This document shows, one piece after another, positions 9,050 through 17,242 of a stretch of 64,000 nucleotides of DNA. The stretch spans positions 2,046,001 through 2,110,000 of the forward strand of contig NZ_QUBQ01000001.1 in assembly GCF_003388735.1 (NCBI RefSeq). Reading direction: 5' to 3'. How positions within the stretch are numbered: the first letter of the stretch is position 1; every line of letters begins with the position of its first letter. This stretch comes from Paenibacillus paeoniae. Lineage in GTDB: Bacteria; Bacillota; Bacilli; Paenibacillales; Paenibacillaceae. Made by a program: the position numbers and the translations under genes. Below the pieces are notes generated by a model that saw nothing but the letters and a program-made list of their open reading frames with translations, made no database searches and was not told the DNA's origin.

Positions 9050-9305
9050 AATTGAAACTAGAAACGTGATGACGGGACCAGTAAGCAGATCAGGCCTTGC
9101 CCAGAGAGTAAATTCCACCGGCTGCGAGAATTTACCATAGGCCCTCTGCCGAACCTACCTCCGAACGGCCGGCGACAAGCCGGACAGAGCCTCCTGTTAC
9201 GAGGCATGAAGATGGACGGTTGCCAGGCCATGAGGCAGGATCGTCAACGAAGGTGGTACCGCGGAAGTGAAGACTTTCGTCCTTTAGGGGATGAAAGTCT
9301 TTTTT
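9050..9305 (+). ncRNA. T-box riboswitch, probably proline-specific
   Basis: The conserved T-box sequence AAGGTGGTACCGCGG is at 9250-9264. It is followed by a strong terminator (AGACTTTC at 9271 paired with GAAAGTCT, then T6) 30 nt before proB. Stem I is recognisable: GCAGA/GGCC (9085-9096) pairs with GGCC/TCTGC (9140-9149), and an apical stem GTAAATTC/GAATTTAC (9108-9135) closes a distal loop. The specifier position, after GAA and before A in GAACCTACC, reads CCT (9154-9156), a proline codon. That matches the first downstream genes, proBAC. Uncharged tRNA-Pro should therefore allow read-through. Confidence 0.92.
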
Positions 9306-9338
9306 GTTGTCAGAAATTCAGTATAGGATGGGATGAAC

Positions 9339-10445
9339 ATGTCGGAGAGAATCGTGGTGAAGATAGGCAGCAGCTCCCTTACATCGGAGGAAGGCGGCCT
9401 TAACCGGGAAAGCATATCCTTCTTCGCGTCAGAGCTTGCCTCGCGCCATCGCCAAGGGGATGCGGTAATGCTTGTAACTTCTGGAGCGGTCGCCGCAGGC
9501 TTCCGTCAAATCGGCTATACAGCAAGACCCAAAATTGTCCATGAAAAGCAAGCGGCTGCCGCTGTGGGGCAAGCCTTGCTTATGCAAGCTTATCAGGAGG
9601 CCCTCTCCGGATATGGCATCGTTGCAGCGCAAATCTTGCTGACAAGAGCGGATTTCTCCAATCGCCGCCGAATCCAAAACGCGCTTATGACGATCGAGGA
9701 GCTGCTGAAACAGCGCATAATCCCTATTATTAATGAAAATGACACCGTTGCGACTGACGAGCTTGTGCTGAAGTTTGGCGATAATGACAATTTGTCCGCG
9801 CTAGTAGCAGCAATGACCAAAGCCGCCAAGCTCGTCATCATTACGGATATGGACGGCTTGTATACCGAGGACCCTCGCAAAAATCCTCAAGCGACCAAGA
9901 TCGAACGGGTTGAGCAAATATCGGAAGACATTATGAAGCTTGCCGGGGGCGCCGGCTCTTCCGTCGGAACTGGCGGCATGCGCTCCAAGATTGAAGCGGC
10001 AAGGGTGGCGATGCGCGGCGGGGTTGGTGCCTTTATCGGCAAAGTCCAATTGGACGGCGATCTCACCCGCGCCGTTGACGGCAGCGGTCGAGGTACCTAT
10101 TTCGATACGAAGCTGCACAGCCTCCCGATGAAAAAGCAATGGCTCGGATTCCATTCCGTGCCGCAAGGACGTATTACTGTGGACGACGGTGCCGTGACCG
10201 CACTGCTGGTGGGCGGCAAGAGCCTTCTCCCTGCCGGTGTGACAGCCACTGAAGGAGACTTCCATCCAGGTGATGTCGTCGAGGTCGTCAATAGCCAGAA
10301 CGAAGTGCTGGGCCGAGGCGTAGTCAATTACGCGACATGGCAGCTTCAAGCGGCCGCCGGATTAAGCTCGGAGGAAGTCACACGCCGAGTGGACGTTACT
10401 CGTATTGAAGTTGTTCATCGGGATGAATGGATTACATTGAAATGA
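9339..10445 (+). CDS. proB: Glutamate 5-kinase
   Basis: About 368 residues. The N-terminal amino-acid kinase domain (IVVKIGSSSLTSEEGGL; INENDTVATDEL; FGDNDNLSALVA) phosphorylates glutamate in the first step of proline synthesis. A C-terminal PUA domain (about 275-355) completes the usual bacterial layout. Two in-frame ATGs exist at 9333 and 9339. I choose 9339 because AGGATGG (9325-9331) is 7 nt from it but adjoins 9333. It is the first gene after the T-box terminator and is followed by proA. Confidence 0.96.
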   Translation: MSERIVVKIGSSSLTSEEGGLNRESISFFASELASRHRQGDAVMLVTSGAVAAGFRQIGYTARPKIVHEKQAAAAVGQALLMQAYQEALSGYGIVAAQILLTRADFSNRRRIQNALMTIEELLKQRIIPIINENDTVATDELVLKFGDNDNLSALVAAMTKAAKLVIITDMDGLYTEDPRKNPQATKIERVEQISEDIMKLAGGAGSSVGTGGMRSKIEAARVAMRGGVGAFIGKVQLDGDLTRAVDGSGRGTYFDTKLHSLPMKKQWLGFHSVPQGRITVDDGAVTALLVGGKSLLPAGVTATEGDFHPGDVVEVVNSQNEVLGRGVVNYATWQLQAAAGLSSEEVTRRVDVTRIEVVHRDEWITLK

Positions 10446-10481
10446 TATCGAATGCTCATATGAACTGGGAGGGGAACTGGA

Positions 10482-11732
10482 ATGATAAGTGAAGTGAGAG
10501 AAAAAGCAACATTGGCGCAAGACGCGGCAGCCCTGATGAACAAGCTGACGACAGAACAGAAAAATGCCGCATTGTCGGCAATGGCAGATGCGTTGATCGC
10601 TAGACAAGCAGAGATTATCGAAGCGAATGCCGAAGACCTGCAGCGCGGCCGAGATAACGGCACAAGCGAATCTCTGCTCGACCGGCTTGCGCTGAACAGC
10701 GATCGCGTGACAGAAATTGCTCAAGGATTGCGGCAAATTGTGGAGCTTCCCGATCCAGTTGGCGAGCTGTTAGAATCCTTCCAGCGGCCGAACGGCATGA
10801 AGGTAGAGAAGCACCGTGTACCGCTAGGCGTCATTGGCATGATCTATGAGGCGCGCCCGAACGTAACGGTCGATGCTGCAGGCCTTTGCTTGAAAACCGG
10901 CAATTGTGTCGTGCTTCGAGGCGGCTCCGCAGCTCTGTCCTCCAACCGTAAAATCATTGAGATTCTAAAAGATACGCTGCAAACAACGGCCTTGCCTTCG
11001 GATGCGATTCAGCTTATCGAAGACAGCGATCGTGCATCTGTAAACGAAATGCTAAAGCTGAACGGACTGCTCGACGTTGTTATCCCGCGCGGCGGCGCAG
11101 CCCTTATTCGCAATGTGGTCGAAAATGCGACCGTTCCTGTCATCGAAACTGGCGCCGGCATCTGTCATGTGTTCGTGGACGATACGGCGAATATAGAGAT
11201 GGCTTCCGCCATTGCCTTTAATGCGAAAGTACAGCGCCCTTCTGTATGCAACTCGATCGAGACGCTGCTCGTACATCAAAACATTGCTGCGGCGCAATTG
11301 GCGACGCTGGTCGAGCCTATGCTTCAAGCAAATGTGGAGTTAAGAGGCTGCGAGCAAGCACAAGCTATACTTGGCGGCATTCAAGCTGCAACTTCGGAAG
11401 ATTTCAGCACGGAATACAATGACTATATTATAAATGTTAAAATAGTAGCTGGGCTTGATGAAGCATTGAACCACATCCGCACATATGGCACCAAACATTC
11501 TGAATGCATCGTAACCGAGACCGCACATCATGCGGATCGCTTCCTGCAAGAAGTGGACGCAGCAGCGGTATATCATAACGTGTCTACCCGTTTTACAGAC
11601 GGCTTCGAATTCGGATTCGGCGCAGAGATTGGTATTAGCACGCAGAAGCTTCACGCGCGCGGTCCGATGGGCTTGCCCGCTCTTACGTCAACCAAATATC
11701 GCATTACGGGCAGTGGCCAAATTAGAGGTTAG
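10482..11732 (+). CDS. proA: Gamma-glutamyl phosphate reductase
   Basis: A 416-residue aldehyde-dehydrogenase-superfamily enzyme. It reduces gamma-glutamyl phosphate to glutamate semialdehyde, using the ProB product. Visible motifs are GVIGMIYEARPNVTVDA, LRGGSAALSSNRKI, the catalytic cysteine in QRPSVCNSIETLL and the C-terminal ARGPMGLPALTSTKY. The length is normal. RBS GGGAGGGG precedes ATG 10482. It lies 36 bp after proB and 11 bp before proC, inside the T-box operon. Confidence 0.97.
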   Translation: MISEVREKATLAQDAAALMNKLTTEQKNAALSAMADALIARQAEIIEANAEDLQRGRDNGTSESLLDRLALNSDRVTEIAQGLRQIVELPDPVGELLESFQRPNGMKVEKHRVPLGVIGMIYEARPNVTVDAAGLCLKTGNCVVLRGGSAALSSNRKIIEILKDTLQTTALPSDAIQLIEDSDRASVNEMLKLNGLLDVVIPRGGAALIRNVVENATVPVIETGAGICHVFVDDTANIEMASAIAFNAKVQRPSVCNSIETLLVHQNIAAAQLATLVEPMLQANVELRGCEQAQAILGGIQAATSEDFSTEYNDYIINVKIVAGLDEALNHIRTYGTKHSECIVTETAHHADRFLQEVDAAAVYHNVSTRFTDGFEFGFGAEIGISTQKLHARGPMGLPALTSTKYRITGSGQIRG

Positions 11733-11743
11733 GAGAAATGACT

Positions 11744-12616
11744 ATGATGACCGAAAACATGGAGCGTGGCATCACTACGATGCGAATCTGCTTCTACGGC
11801 GCAGGTTCCATGGCAGAAGCGATTGCCCGTGGCTTAATTCATAATAAGCTTGTTGAGCCTGGACAAATCTCGATGCTCAATCGCAGCAATGAACAGCGCC
11901 TGACAGAGCTTCATGACCGCTATGGCGTTCAAACCGTTCTGCAAGGCACGAACAATGATACGTATTTGAAGGAAGCTGACATTATATTTTTAGCCATGAA
12001 GCCGAAGGATGCGGCGGAAGCCATTGCGGCTATCGCCCCCCTTCTCCATTCCAAGCAATTGATTGTATCCGTCATCGCCGGACTTTCGATTGCTTCCATG
12101 GAGCGGCTGCTTGGCGAGGAGCAGCCTATCGTCCGAACTATGCCCAATACATCCAGCACAATCGGTCTTGGAGCAACGGGCATCAGCTACTCATCGAAAG
12201 TTACGTCTTCTCAGCGCTTGATCAGCGAAGCGATGTTCCAATCCATTGGCATTAACGCGGTTGTCGAAGAATCGCTTCAAGACTCCGTAGTTGGCGTCTC
12301 TGGCAGCGGCCCTGCGTATGTATACCTAGTGATGGAAGCGATGTTGACAGCTGCCGAGAAGCTTGGCTTTGATCCGGATACAGCAAAAGAGCTGGTCGTT
12401 CAGACTGTGCTCGGCGCTGCCCAGATGGTGAAGCAGACCGGTGAAAGCCCGGAACAATTGCGACGCAAAGTAACGTCGCCGAATGGAACAACACAAGCCG
12501 CTATCGAGACGATGACAGAAGCCGGTTTGCCGGAGGCCATTGTGAAAGGCATGCTGCGCTCCTCCGAGCGCGCCGCCGAGATCGGGACTGTTATTGAAAG
12601 GAGTATTGCAGAATGA
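11744..12616 (+). CDS. proC: Pyrroline-5-carboxylate reductase
   Basis: About 290 residues. An N-terminal Rossmann domain (ICFYGAGSMAEAIARGL) binds NAD(P)H, and the C-terminal dimerisation domain carries the family signature (VVGVSGSGPAYVYLVMEA; RRKVTSPNGTTQAAI). It makes proline from pyrroline-5-carboxylate, which completes the ProB-ProA-ProC route. In-frame ATGs occur at 11738, 11744 and 11747. AGGAG at 11731-11735 is too close to 11738, so 11744 or 11747 is likelier. Its stop overlaps the mtnW start by 4 nt (ATGA). Confidence 0.95.
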   Translation: MMTENMERGITTMRICFYGAGSMAEAIARGLIHNKLVEPGQISMLNRSNEQRLTELHDRYGVQTVLQGTNNDTYLKEADIIFLAMKPKDAAEAIAAIAPLLHSKQLIVSVIAGLSIASMERLLGEEQPIVRTMPNTSSTIGLGATGISYSSKVTSSQRLISEAMFQSIGINAVVEESLQDSVVGVSGSGPAYVYLVMEAMLTAAEKLGFDPDTAKELVVQTVLGAAQMVKQTGESPEQLRRKVTSPNGTTQAAIETMTEAGLPEAIVKGMLRSSERAAEIGTVIERSIAE

Positions 12617-13845
12617 GCCAAGTATGTATTGCGACTTATCGCTCTTATGATGATAGAGCTGATTTTCATAAAAAGGCGCTTTCGATCGCCGTTGGATTAA
12701 CCGTTGGCAGCTGGACGGAACTGCCGGAAGCCAAAAAAGCAGAAATGGAAAAGCATCTCGGCAAGGTACTTTCCGTTGAGGTGCATGAACCCGCGAATGG
12801 AGCTGCCGGAGAGCGCTATGCCGATATTCGGATTGCGTACCCCGATATTAACTTCAGTCAGGATATTCCTGCCCTGCTCGTTACCGTATTTGGGAAGCTG
12901 TCTATGGATGGCCGAATCAAGCTGATTGACTTGGACGTGTCCGAAAATTTCGCCTCGGCCTTCCCTGGCCCACGTTTCGGCCTGCAAGGCGTACGTGACT
13001 TGCTAGACGTCCATGACCGTCCGCTCTTGATGAGTATCTTCAAATCCGTTGTAGGCCATGATCTTGCCAATCTGCAGGAGCAGTTCTACAAGCAGGCGCT
13101 TGGCGGCGTCGATTTGATCAAAGATGATGAGATTCTGTTCGAGAACCCGCTTACTCCGTTGGAGAAACGGGTAGAAATTTGTATGGAAGCCGCTCGAAAG
13201 GCACAAGAAGAGACTGGACAGAAGCTGCTTTATGCCGTTAATCTGACCGGTCCTACTTCCCAGCTTGCGGCGAATGCGCGAAAAGCGGTTGCGGCAGGCG
13301 CTAACGCCCTATTGTTCAACGTGCTGTCGTACGGGTATGATGTCATGCATGAGCTTAGCAAAGATCCGGAGATCAACGTGCCGATCGCAGCGCATCCAGC
13401 GCTTGCAGGCGCATTCTACCCTTCGCCTCATTATGGCATTGGGGCTTCTCTGCTGCTAGGCAAGCTGATGAGACTGGCCGGCGCTGATCTGGTGCTGTTC
13501 CCATCCCCGTACGGCTCGGTCGTTATGCCGAAGGAAGAAAATCTGGCAGTGAAGGATGCCTTGCTTAGCCCGCTTCATCAACTGCGTACAAGCTTCCCGG
13601 TTCCGTCCGCTGGCATCCACCCTGGTCTGGTTCCGCTTATTCTGAAAGACTTCGGAACCGATGTCGTCGTGAATGCCGGAGGCGGCATCCATGGGCATCC
13701 AATGGGCACAGCCGCAGGCGGACATGCGTTCCGCCAAGCGATTCAAGCTGCGCTCAGCGGCACTCCGCTGCTTGAGGCCGCTGCTGCTGAAGGCAACGAG
13801 GCGCTGCAAGCCGCAATAACTGCATGGGGGATTAAAGAAGCATGA
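12613..13845 (+). CDS. mtnW: 2,3-diketo-5-methylthiopentyl-1-phosphate enolase (RuBisCO-like protein)
   Basis: A 410-residue type-IV RuBisCO-like protein. MtnW enolises 2,3-diketo-5-methylthiopentyl-1-phosphate in the methionine salvage pathway and does not fix CO2. The RuBisCO-type metal/catalytic segment reads GGVDLIKDDEILFENP, and the phosphate-binding glycines GGGIHGHPMGTAAGG are seen near the C-terminus. The length matches Bacillus MtnW. It is translationally coupled to proC upstream and to mtnX downstream (both ATGA overlaps), with AAAGGAG before ATG 12613. It therefore belongs to the proline T-box operon. Confidence 0.95.
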   Translation: MSQVCIATYRSYDDRADFHKKALSIAVGLTVGSWTELPEAKKAEMEKHLGKVLSVEVHEPANGAAGERYADIRIAYPDINFSQDIPALLVTVFGKLSMDGRIKLIDLDVSENFASAFPGPRFGLQGVRDLLDVHDRPLLMSIFKSVVGHDLANLQEQFYKQALGGVDLIKDDEILFENPLTPLEKRVEICMEAARKAQEETGQKLLYAVNLTGPTSQLAANARKAVAAGANALLFNVLSYGYDVMHELSKDPEINVPIAAHPALAGAFYPSPHYGIGASLLLGKLMRLAGADLVLFPSPYGSVVMPKEENLAVKDALLSPLHQLRTSFPVPSAGIHPGLVPLILKDFGTDVVVNAGGGIHGHPMGTAAGGHAFRQAIQAALSGTPLLEAAAAEGNEALQAAITAWGIKEA

Positions 13846-14525
13846 CGCAATCCACAACAACTAAGAAACGCATCATTTTTTGCGATTTCGACGGCACAAT
13901 TACAGTGAATGACAACATTATTGCGATTATTAAACATTTTAATCCCGAGGGCTGGGAAGATCTGGCCAAGCGTACGATCTCGACGGAGCTATCGATTAAG
14001 GAAGGAGTTGGCGCCCTGTTCCGCCTCCTCCCCACTTCTATGCAGGAAGAGGTCGTATCCTTCGGCATCAACAATGTGCGTATTCGGGAAGGCTTTGCCG
14101 AATTTCTGGCTTATTGCCGGGAGCATCATATCGACTTTTACGTCACGAGCGGCGGCATCGATTTTTTCGTCTTCCCCGTTCTGGAACCATTCGATATTGC
14201 ACGTGATCATATTTATTGCAATGGCAGCGACTTCTCGGGCGAGCATATCGAAATCTTATGGCCGCATCCTTGTGACGGGAATTGCAACAATAAATGCGGC
14301 ATGTGTAAAACAACGATTATGCGGCAATTCCCGGAAGGCGAGTATGAACGGATTATTATCGGGGACAGTGTAACTGACTTTGAAGGCGCCAAATTAGCCG
14401 ATGTGGTCTACTCCCGCTCCCATCTGACCACCAAGTGCAGAGAGCTTGGCATATCGCATACCGAATTCGATACCTTTCATGACATTATCGCTGCCATGAA
14501 CGAAGAAAGGAAGTTTTCATCATGA
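13842..14525 (+). CDS. mtnX: 2-hydroxy-3-keto-5-methylthiopentenyl-1-phosphate phosphatase
   Basis: A 227-residue HAD-superfamily phosphatase with the nucleophile motif FCDFDGTITVND, a TSGG motif II region (YVTSGGIDFFV) and a late GDSVTDFEGAK motif. MtnX dephosphorylates the MtnW product to give the acireductone precursor 1,2-dihydroxy-3-keto-5-methylthiopentene. Four cysteines cluster in CDGNCNNKCGMCK. ATGA overlaps join it to mtnW and mtnB, giving the Bacillus order mtnW-mtnX-mtnB. The dioxygenase mtnD, which would act next, is not in the window. Confidence 0.95.
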   Translation: MTQSTTTKKRIIFCDFDGTITVNDNIIAIIKHFNPEGWEDLAKRTISTELSIKEGVGALFRLLPTSMQEEVVSFGINNVRIREGFAEFLAYCREHHIDFYVTSGGIDFFVFPVLEPFDIARDHIYCNGSDFSGEHIEILWPHPCDGNCNNKCGMCKTTIMRQFPEGEYERIIIGDSVTDFEGAKLADVVYSRSHLTTKCRELGISHTEFDTFHDIIAAMNEERKFSS

Positions 14526-15172
14526 GTTTTGATCAAATCCGTACAGAAGACAAACAGCGTGCATTAGGCGAACTGCGTGAAGTGAAGGAGCTATTCGCGT
14601 CGAGAGGCTGGTTTCCTGGCACTAGCGGCAACTTGTCCGTTCGTGTAGGCGACTATTCGCCCCAACAATTCCAATTCGCCATTACGGCAAGCGGCAAGGA
14701 CAAGACCGTCCATACGCCTGAGGATTATTTGTTTGTAGACCAAACGGGCAAGGCATGTGAAGCAACATCGCTAAAGCCGTCGGCAGAAACGCTGATTCAT
14801 TGCGAGATTTATCGATTGACCGGCGCCGGCGCTATCTTCCATATCCATTCCGTGTTCAATAACGTCATCTCCGAGCAATTCTGGGACCGGAAGTCTGTTC
14901 CAGTTGATGGCGTCGAGCTGATCAAAGGATTCAACATCTGGGAAGAAGAGAAGCATATCGATATTCCGATTGTGTCGAACTTCGCCCATATCCCTTCCAT
15001 CGTGCCTGAAATAACGGAGCGTATCGACCGCGAAATTCCAGGCATCTTGCTTCGCAAGCATGGCATTTACGCTTGGGGCGCCAATGCTTTCGAAGCCAAG
15101 CGTCACCTCGAAGCATTTGAATTTATTTTCGAATACGTCTATCGCTTGGAGCTGTTGAAGCGCGGCGTATAA
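14522..15172 (+). CDS. mtnB: Methylthioribulose-1-phosphate dehydratase
   Basis: A 216-residue class II aldolase/adducin-family protein. MtnB dehydrates 5-methylthioribulose-1-phosphate to the diketo substrate of MtnW. The zinc histidines are visible in IFHIHSVFNN and LRKHGIYAWG, and the SGNLSVR loop is present. Its start overlaps the mtnX stop by 4 nt. It is the last gene of the operon; a strong terminator begins 32 nt after its stop. mtnA and mtnK, which supply its substrate, must be elsewhere. Confidence 0.95.
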   Translation: MSFDQIRTEDKQRALGELREVKELFASRGWFPGTSGNLSVRVGDYSPQQFQFAITASGKDKTVHTPEDYLFVDQTGKACEATSLKPSAETLIHCEIYRLTGAGAIFHIHSVFNNVISEQFWDRKSVPVDGVELIKGFNIWEEEKHIDIPIVSNFAHIPSIVPEITERIDREIPGILLRKHGIYAWGANAFEAKRHLEAFEFIFEYVYRLELLKRGV

Positions 15173-15203
15173 GCATTGAGGTTAAACGCCGTTCAACTAG
15201 TTG

Positions 15204-15251
15204 AAAAAGCTGCCCTAGGGGGTTCAACAATCCCTTTTGGCAGCTTTTTTT
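15204..15251 (+). terminator. Intrinsic terminator of the proBAC-mtnWXB operon
   Basis: AAAAAGCTGCC (15204-15214) pairs with GGCAGCTTTTT (15239-15249), with an inner AGGG/CCCT pairing, and is followed by a T tract. Confidence 0.9.
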
Positions 15252-15278
15252 CGTAGAATATGAATCTATGTGTTGCGC

Positions 15279-15309
15279 TTGACTTTGCCGCTGCGTCAAC
15301 GTTCATAAT
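15279..15309 (+). promoter_or_regulatory. MerR-type promoter/operator with 19-bp spacer
   Basis: TTGACT (15279-15284) and CATAAT (15304-15309) are separated by 19 bp, the long spacer typical of MerR-controlled promoters. An inverted repeat TTGAC-N11-GTCAA (15279-15299) covers the -35 box and most of the spacer. It lies 44 bp before the MerR-fusion gene, so self-regulation is likely. Confidence 0.65.
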
Positions 15310-15352
15310 GAAGAGATGATCATGTTCGGTGTACAGGAGGAATTCACTAGTT

Positions 15353-16393
15353 ATGAAAGTGCACGAAGCAGCCACCATGGTAGGCGTTACCCCCAGAACC
15401 CTTCGTTTCTATGAGGAAAAGAAACTTGTGACCCCTCACAAAACGAATGATAATGGCTACCGCAGCTACTCGGAGGACGATATTATGCGTTTACGCTGGA
15501 TCGTTTCCTTGCGCGAGCTGGGAATGTCCATAGCCCAAATTGCAGAGACTCTGCCGCTTATCGATCAGCCGGAACGTCTTATTCGCAAAGTCGACCAAGC
15601 ACGGGTCAGACTCCATGAGGAGTTGACCAGCGCGCTGGATGCGCTCCGGGCCTTCGATGAGACCATTGCCGGTTGGCAGCACGAAGGTTCGCCCATTCTA
15701 GAAGATGCCGAACGTGCGGCTGCTCGTATTCGACATAATCGAGCGCTGCGCACCTCCTGGAGCGACGAGTGGAATTATGATGGGCTTGCTTTGCAATACG
15801 GCTATGAAGCCCCTCTCATCGCGCTGGCTGGCGTAATCGGACAGCAGCAGTATCAGCAAGCGATTCGACGCACGATGGAGTGGCTCGATCCTGCTGCACA
15901 TGAGACAGGCTTGGAGGTAGGTGCTGGCGGCGGCAATTTGACAGCCTTGCTATGCGCTACTGGTGCCAAGATGTCCGCCGTGGAACAGTCGAGCGAAATG
16001 CTAGCCTTATTGAGAGAGCGTCTGCCCCAGGTGGATGCGAGGCAAGGCAATCTGCTTTCTCTGCCTCTTACGCAATTATTTGATTTTGTCGCATGCAGCT
16101 TCACCCTTCAACATCTTGGAACCTCTGCTCAACTGCTCGCGCTGGGCGAGATGGATCGTTCCCTCAAGTCTGGCGGACGGCTTGTCATAACCGGCATGAT
16201 GAATGATGCGTATAATCATGAATGCACCTCTTCTGATCTGCAAGCTCGGCAAGAAGCGGATGCTATGCGGATGGCCGGACTGGTTCCTTCTATGTTGCCA
16301 GAGCTCATCCCATGGTTCCAGCAACGCGGCTACTCCATTGTTACGGAACAGTTGGGAACCCATGTGTCCATCCTGTATGCAGCAAAACCATAG
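15353..16393 (+). CDS. MerR-family regulator fused to a SAM-dependent methyltransferase domain
   Basis: About 346 residues. The N-terminal MerR DNA-binding domain (VHEAATMVGVTPRTLRFYEE; NGYRSYSEDDIMRLRWI) is followed by a dimerisation helix (about 75-110) and then a class I methyltransferase domain (about 165-345) with motif I GLEVGAGGGNLTALL and a late VACSFTLQHLG segment. AGGAGG precedes ATG 15353. The promoter just upstream has the MerR-type 19-bp spacer and a dyad. The methyltransferase part may sense or modify a small molecule, or bind SAM as the effector. The target is unknown, and no efflux gene is adjacent. Confidence 0.85.
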   Translation: MKVHEAATMVGVTPRTLRFYEEKKLVTPHKTNDNGYRSYSEDDIMRLRWIVSLRELGMSIAQIAETLPLIDQPERLIRKVDQARVRLHEELTSALDALRAFDETIAGWQHEGSPILEDAERAAARIRHNRALRTSWSDEWNYDGLALQYGYEAPLIALAGVIGQQQYQQAIRRTMEWLDPAAHETGLEVGAGGGNLTALLCATGAKMSAVEQSSEMLALLRERLPQVDARQGNLLSLPLTQLFDFVACSFTLQHLGTSAQLLALGEMDRSLKSGGRLVITGMMNDAYNHECTSSDLQARQEADAMRMAGLVPSMLPELIPWFQQRGYSIVTEQLGTHVSILYAAKP

Positions 16394-16430
16394 CTTCCTG
16401 AAATCCTGCAGGTTACTCTTTAGCATATAA

Positions 16431-16464
16431 ATAGCCTTCGCTGCCAATTGGCGGCGAAGGCTAT
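16431..16464. terminator. Hairpin between convergent genes
   Basis: ATAGCCTTCGC (16431-16441) pairs perfectly with GCGAAGGCTAT (16454-16464). It lies between convergent genes, but T tracts are short on both sides, so termination would be modest. Confidence 0.55.
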
Positions 16465-16494
16465 CATTCATTTCCTCTAATGGTAGACAAGCGC

Positions 16495-17178
16495 TTATGC
16501 CCTGCCTCCGTGAAACTTACCCGCATGCGCTCTGGCTTCATCCGCATTCGTAATTCGATTGCGGCTCCATTCAATCAGGATGCGGTCAATATACTTCAAA
16601 CTAATTTTCCCTGCGAATACAGCTTCCTTCAAAGCGAACAGGACAATTTCCTCGGAATAACGGTCCTTGTCCAGCCAGCTGACAATCGTCTCGCATTCCA
16701 TGGGCGACAGCAGCCTGCCAAATTCCTGCTCGAAGACTGAAAATAAACTGGATGCAGGAGCGCTCTTCTCCATAGCAATGGGTTGCTTGTCCGTTTTTTT
16801 GGATTGACGCTTCGATTTCGCTCGCCATTCGGATGCTTTCATGAGCCAGCCGCTCCAGTTGTAGCGTTCGCTGTGCAAGCCTGTCACATCGTCGATGTAA
16901 TCGTCAATGGAGAGAAATTCGTCCTTCATTAAACGGCCCAGCATCACGCCAATTTGGCGGACATTTACACCCATTCTCTCTGCCAATTCTTCCGGCGTGG
17001 GGAAGTCATTCCGCTCAGCTTGTCCATAAAGCATAATTTGCAGCAACAGCATCGCCTCCGAGTCGGAGAGCCCTACTCTGCTGTAGCTTTGAAGGAGGAG
17101 GCTGGGGATATGGACGCCCCCTTCGCCAATTGCGGCGGCAATGCCATGCGTATAGGCTTTCCATAGTTCGTCGTTCAT
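16495..17178 (-). CDS. dnaD: DnaD-like replication initiation protein
   Basis: A 227-residue protein with an N-terminal winged helix-turn-helix (about 20-100: LSDSEAMLLLQIMLYGQ; LAERMGVNVRQIGVMLGRL) and a C-terminal DnaD/DnaB2 domain (about 145-210, FSVFEQEFGRLLSPMECETI; ending IDRILIEWSRN). DnaD helps load the replicative helicase at origins with DnaB and DnaI. The linker (about 115-140) is Lys/Ser rich. Length and layout fit B. subtilis DnaD (about 232). The usual neighbour nth is absent here; ackA lies upstream on the same strand. Confidence 0.9.
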   Translation of the reverse strand: MNDELWKAYTHGIAAAIGEGGVHIPSLLLQSYSRVGLSDSEAMLLLQIMLYGQAERNDFPTPEELAERMGVNVRQIGVMLGRLMKDEFLSIDDYIDDVTGLHSERYNWSGWLMKASEWRAKSKRQSKKTDKQPIAMEKSAPASSLFSVFEQEFGRLLSPMECETIVSWLDKDRYSEEIVLFALKEAVFAGKISLKYIDRILIEWSRNRITNADEARAHAGKFHGGRA

Positions 17179-17242
17179 GCCCAGCCTCTCCTCTCAAGCA
17201 ATCGTGTTGTAAAGGAAACAGATTTACGACGATTAATGGTTG

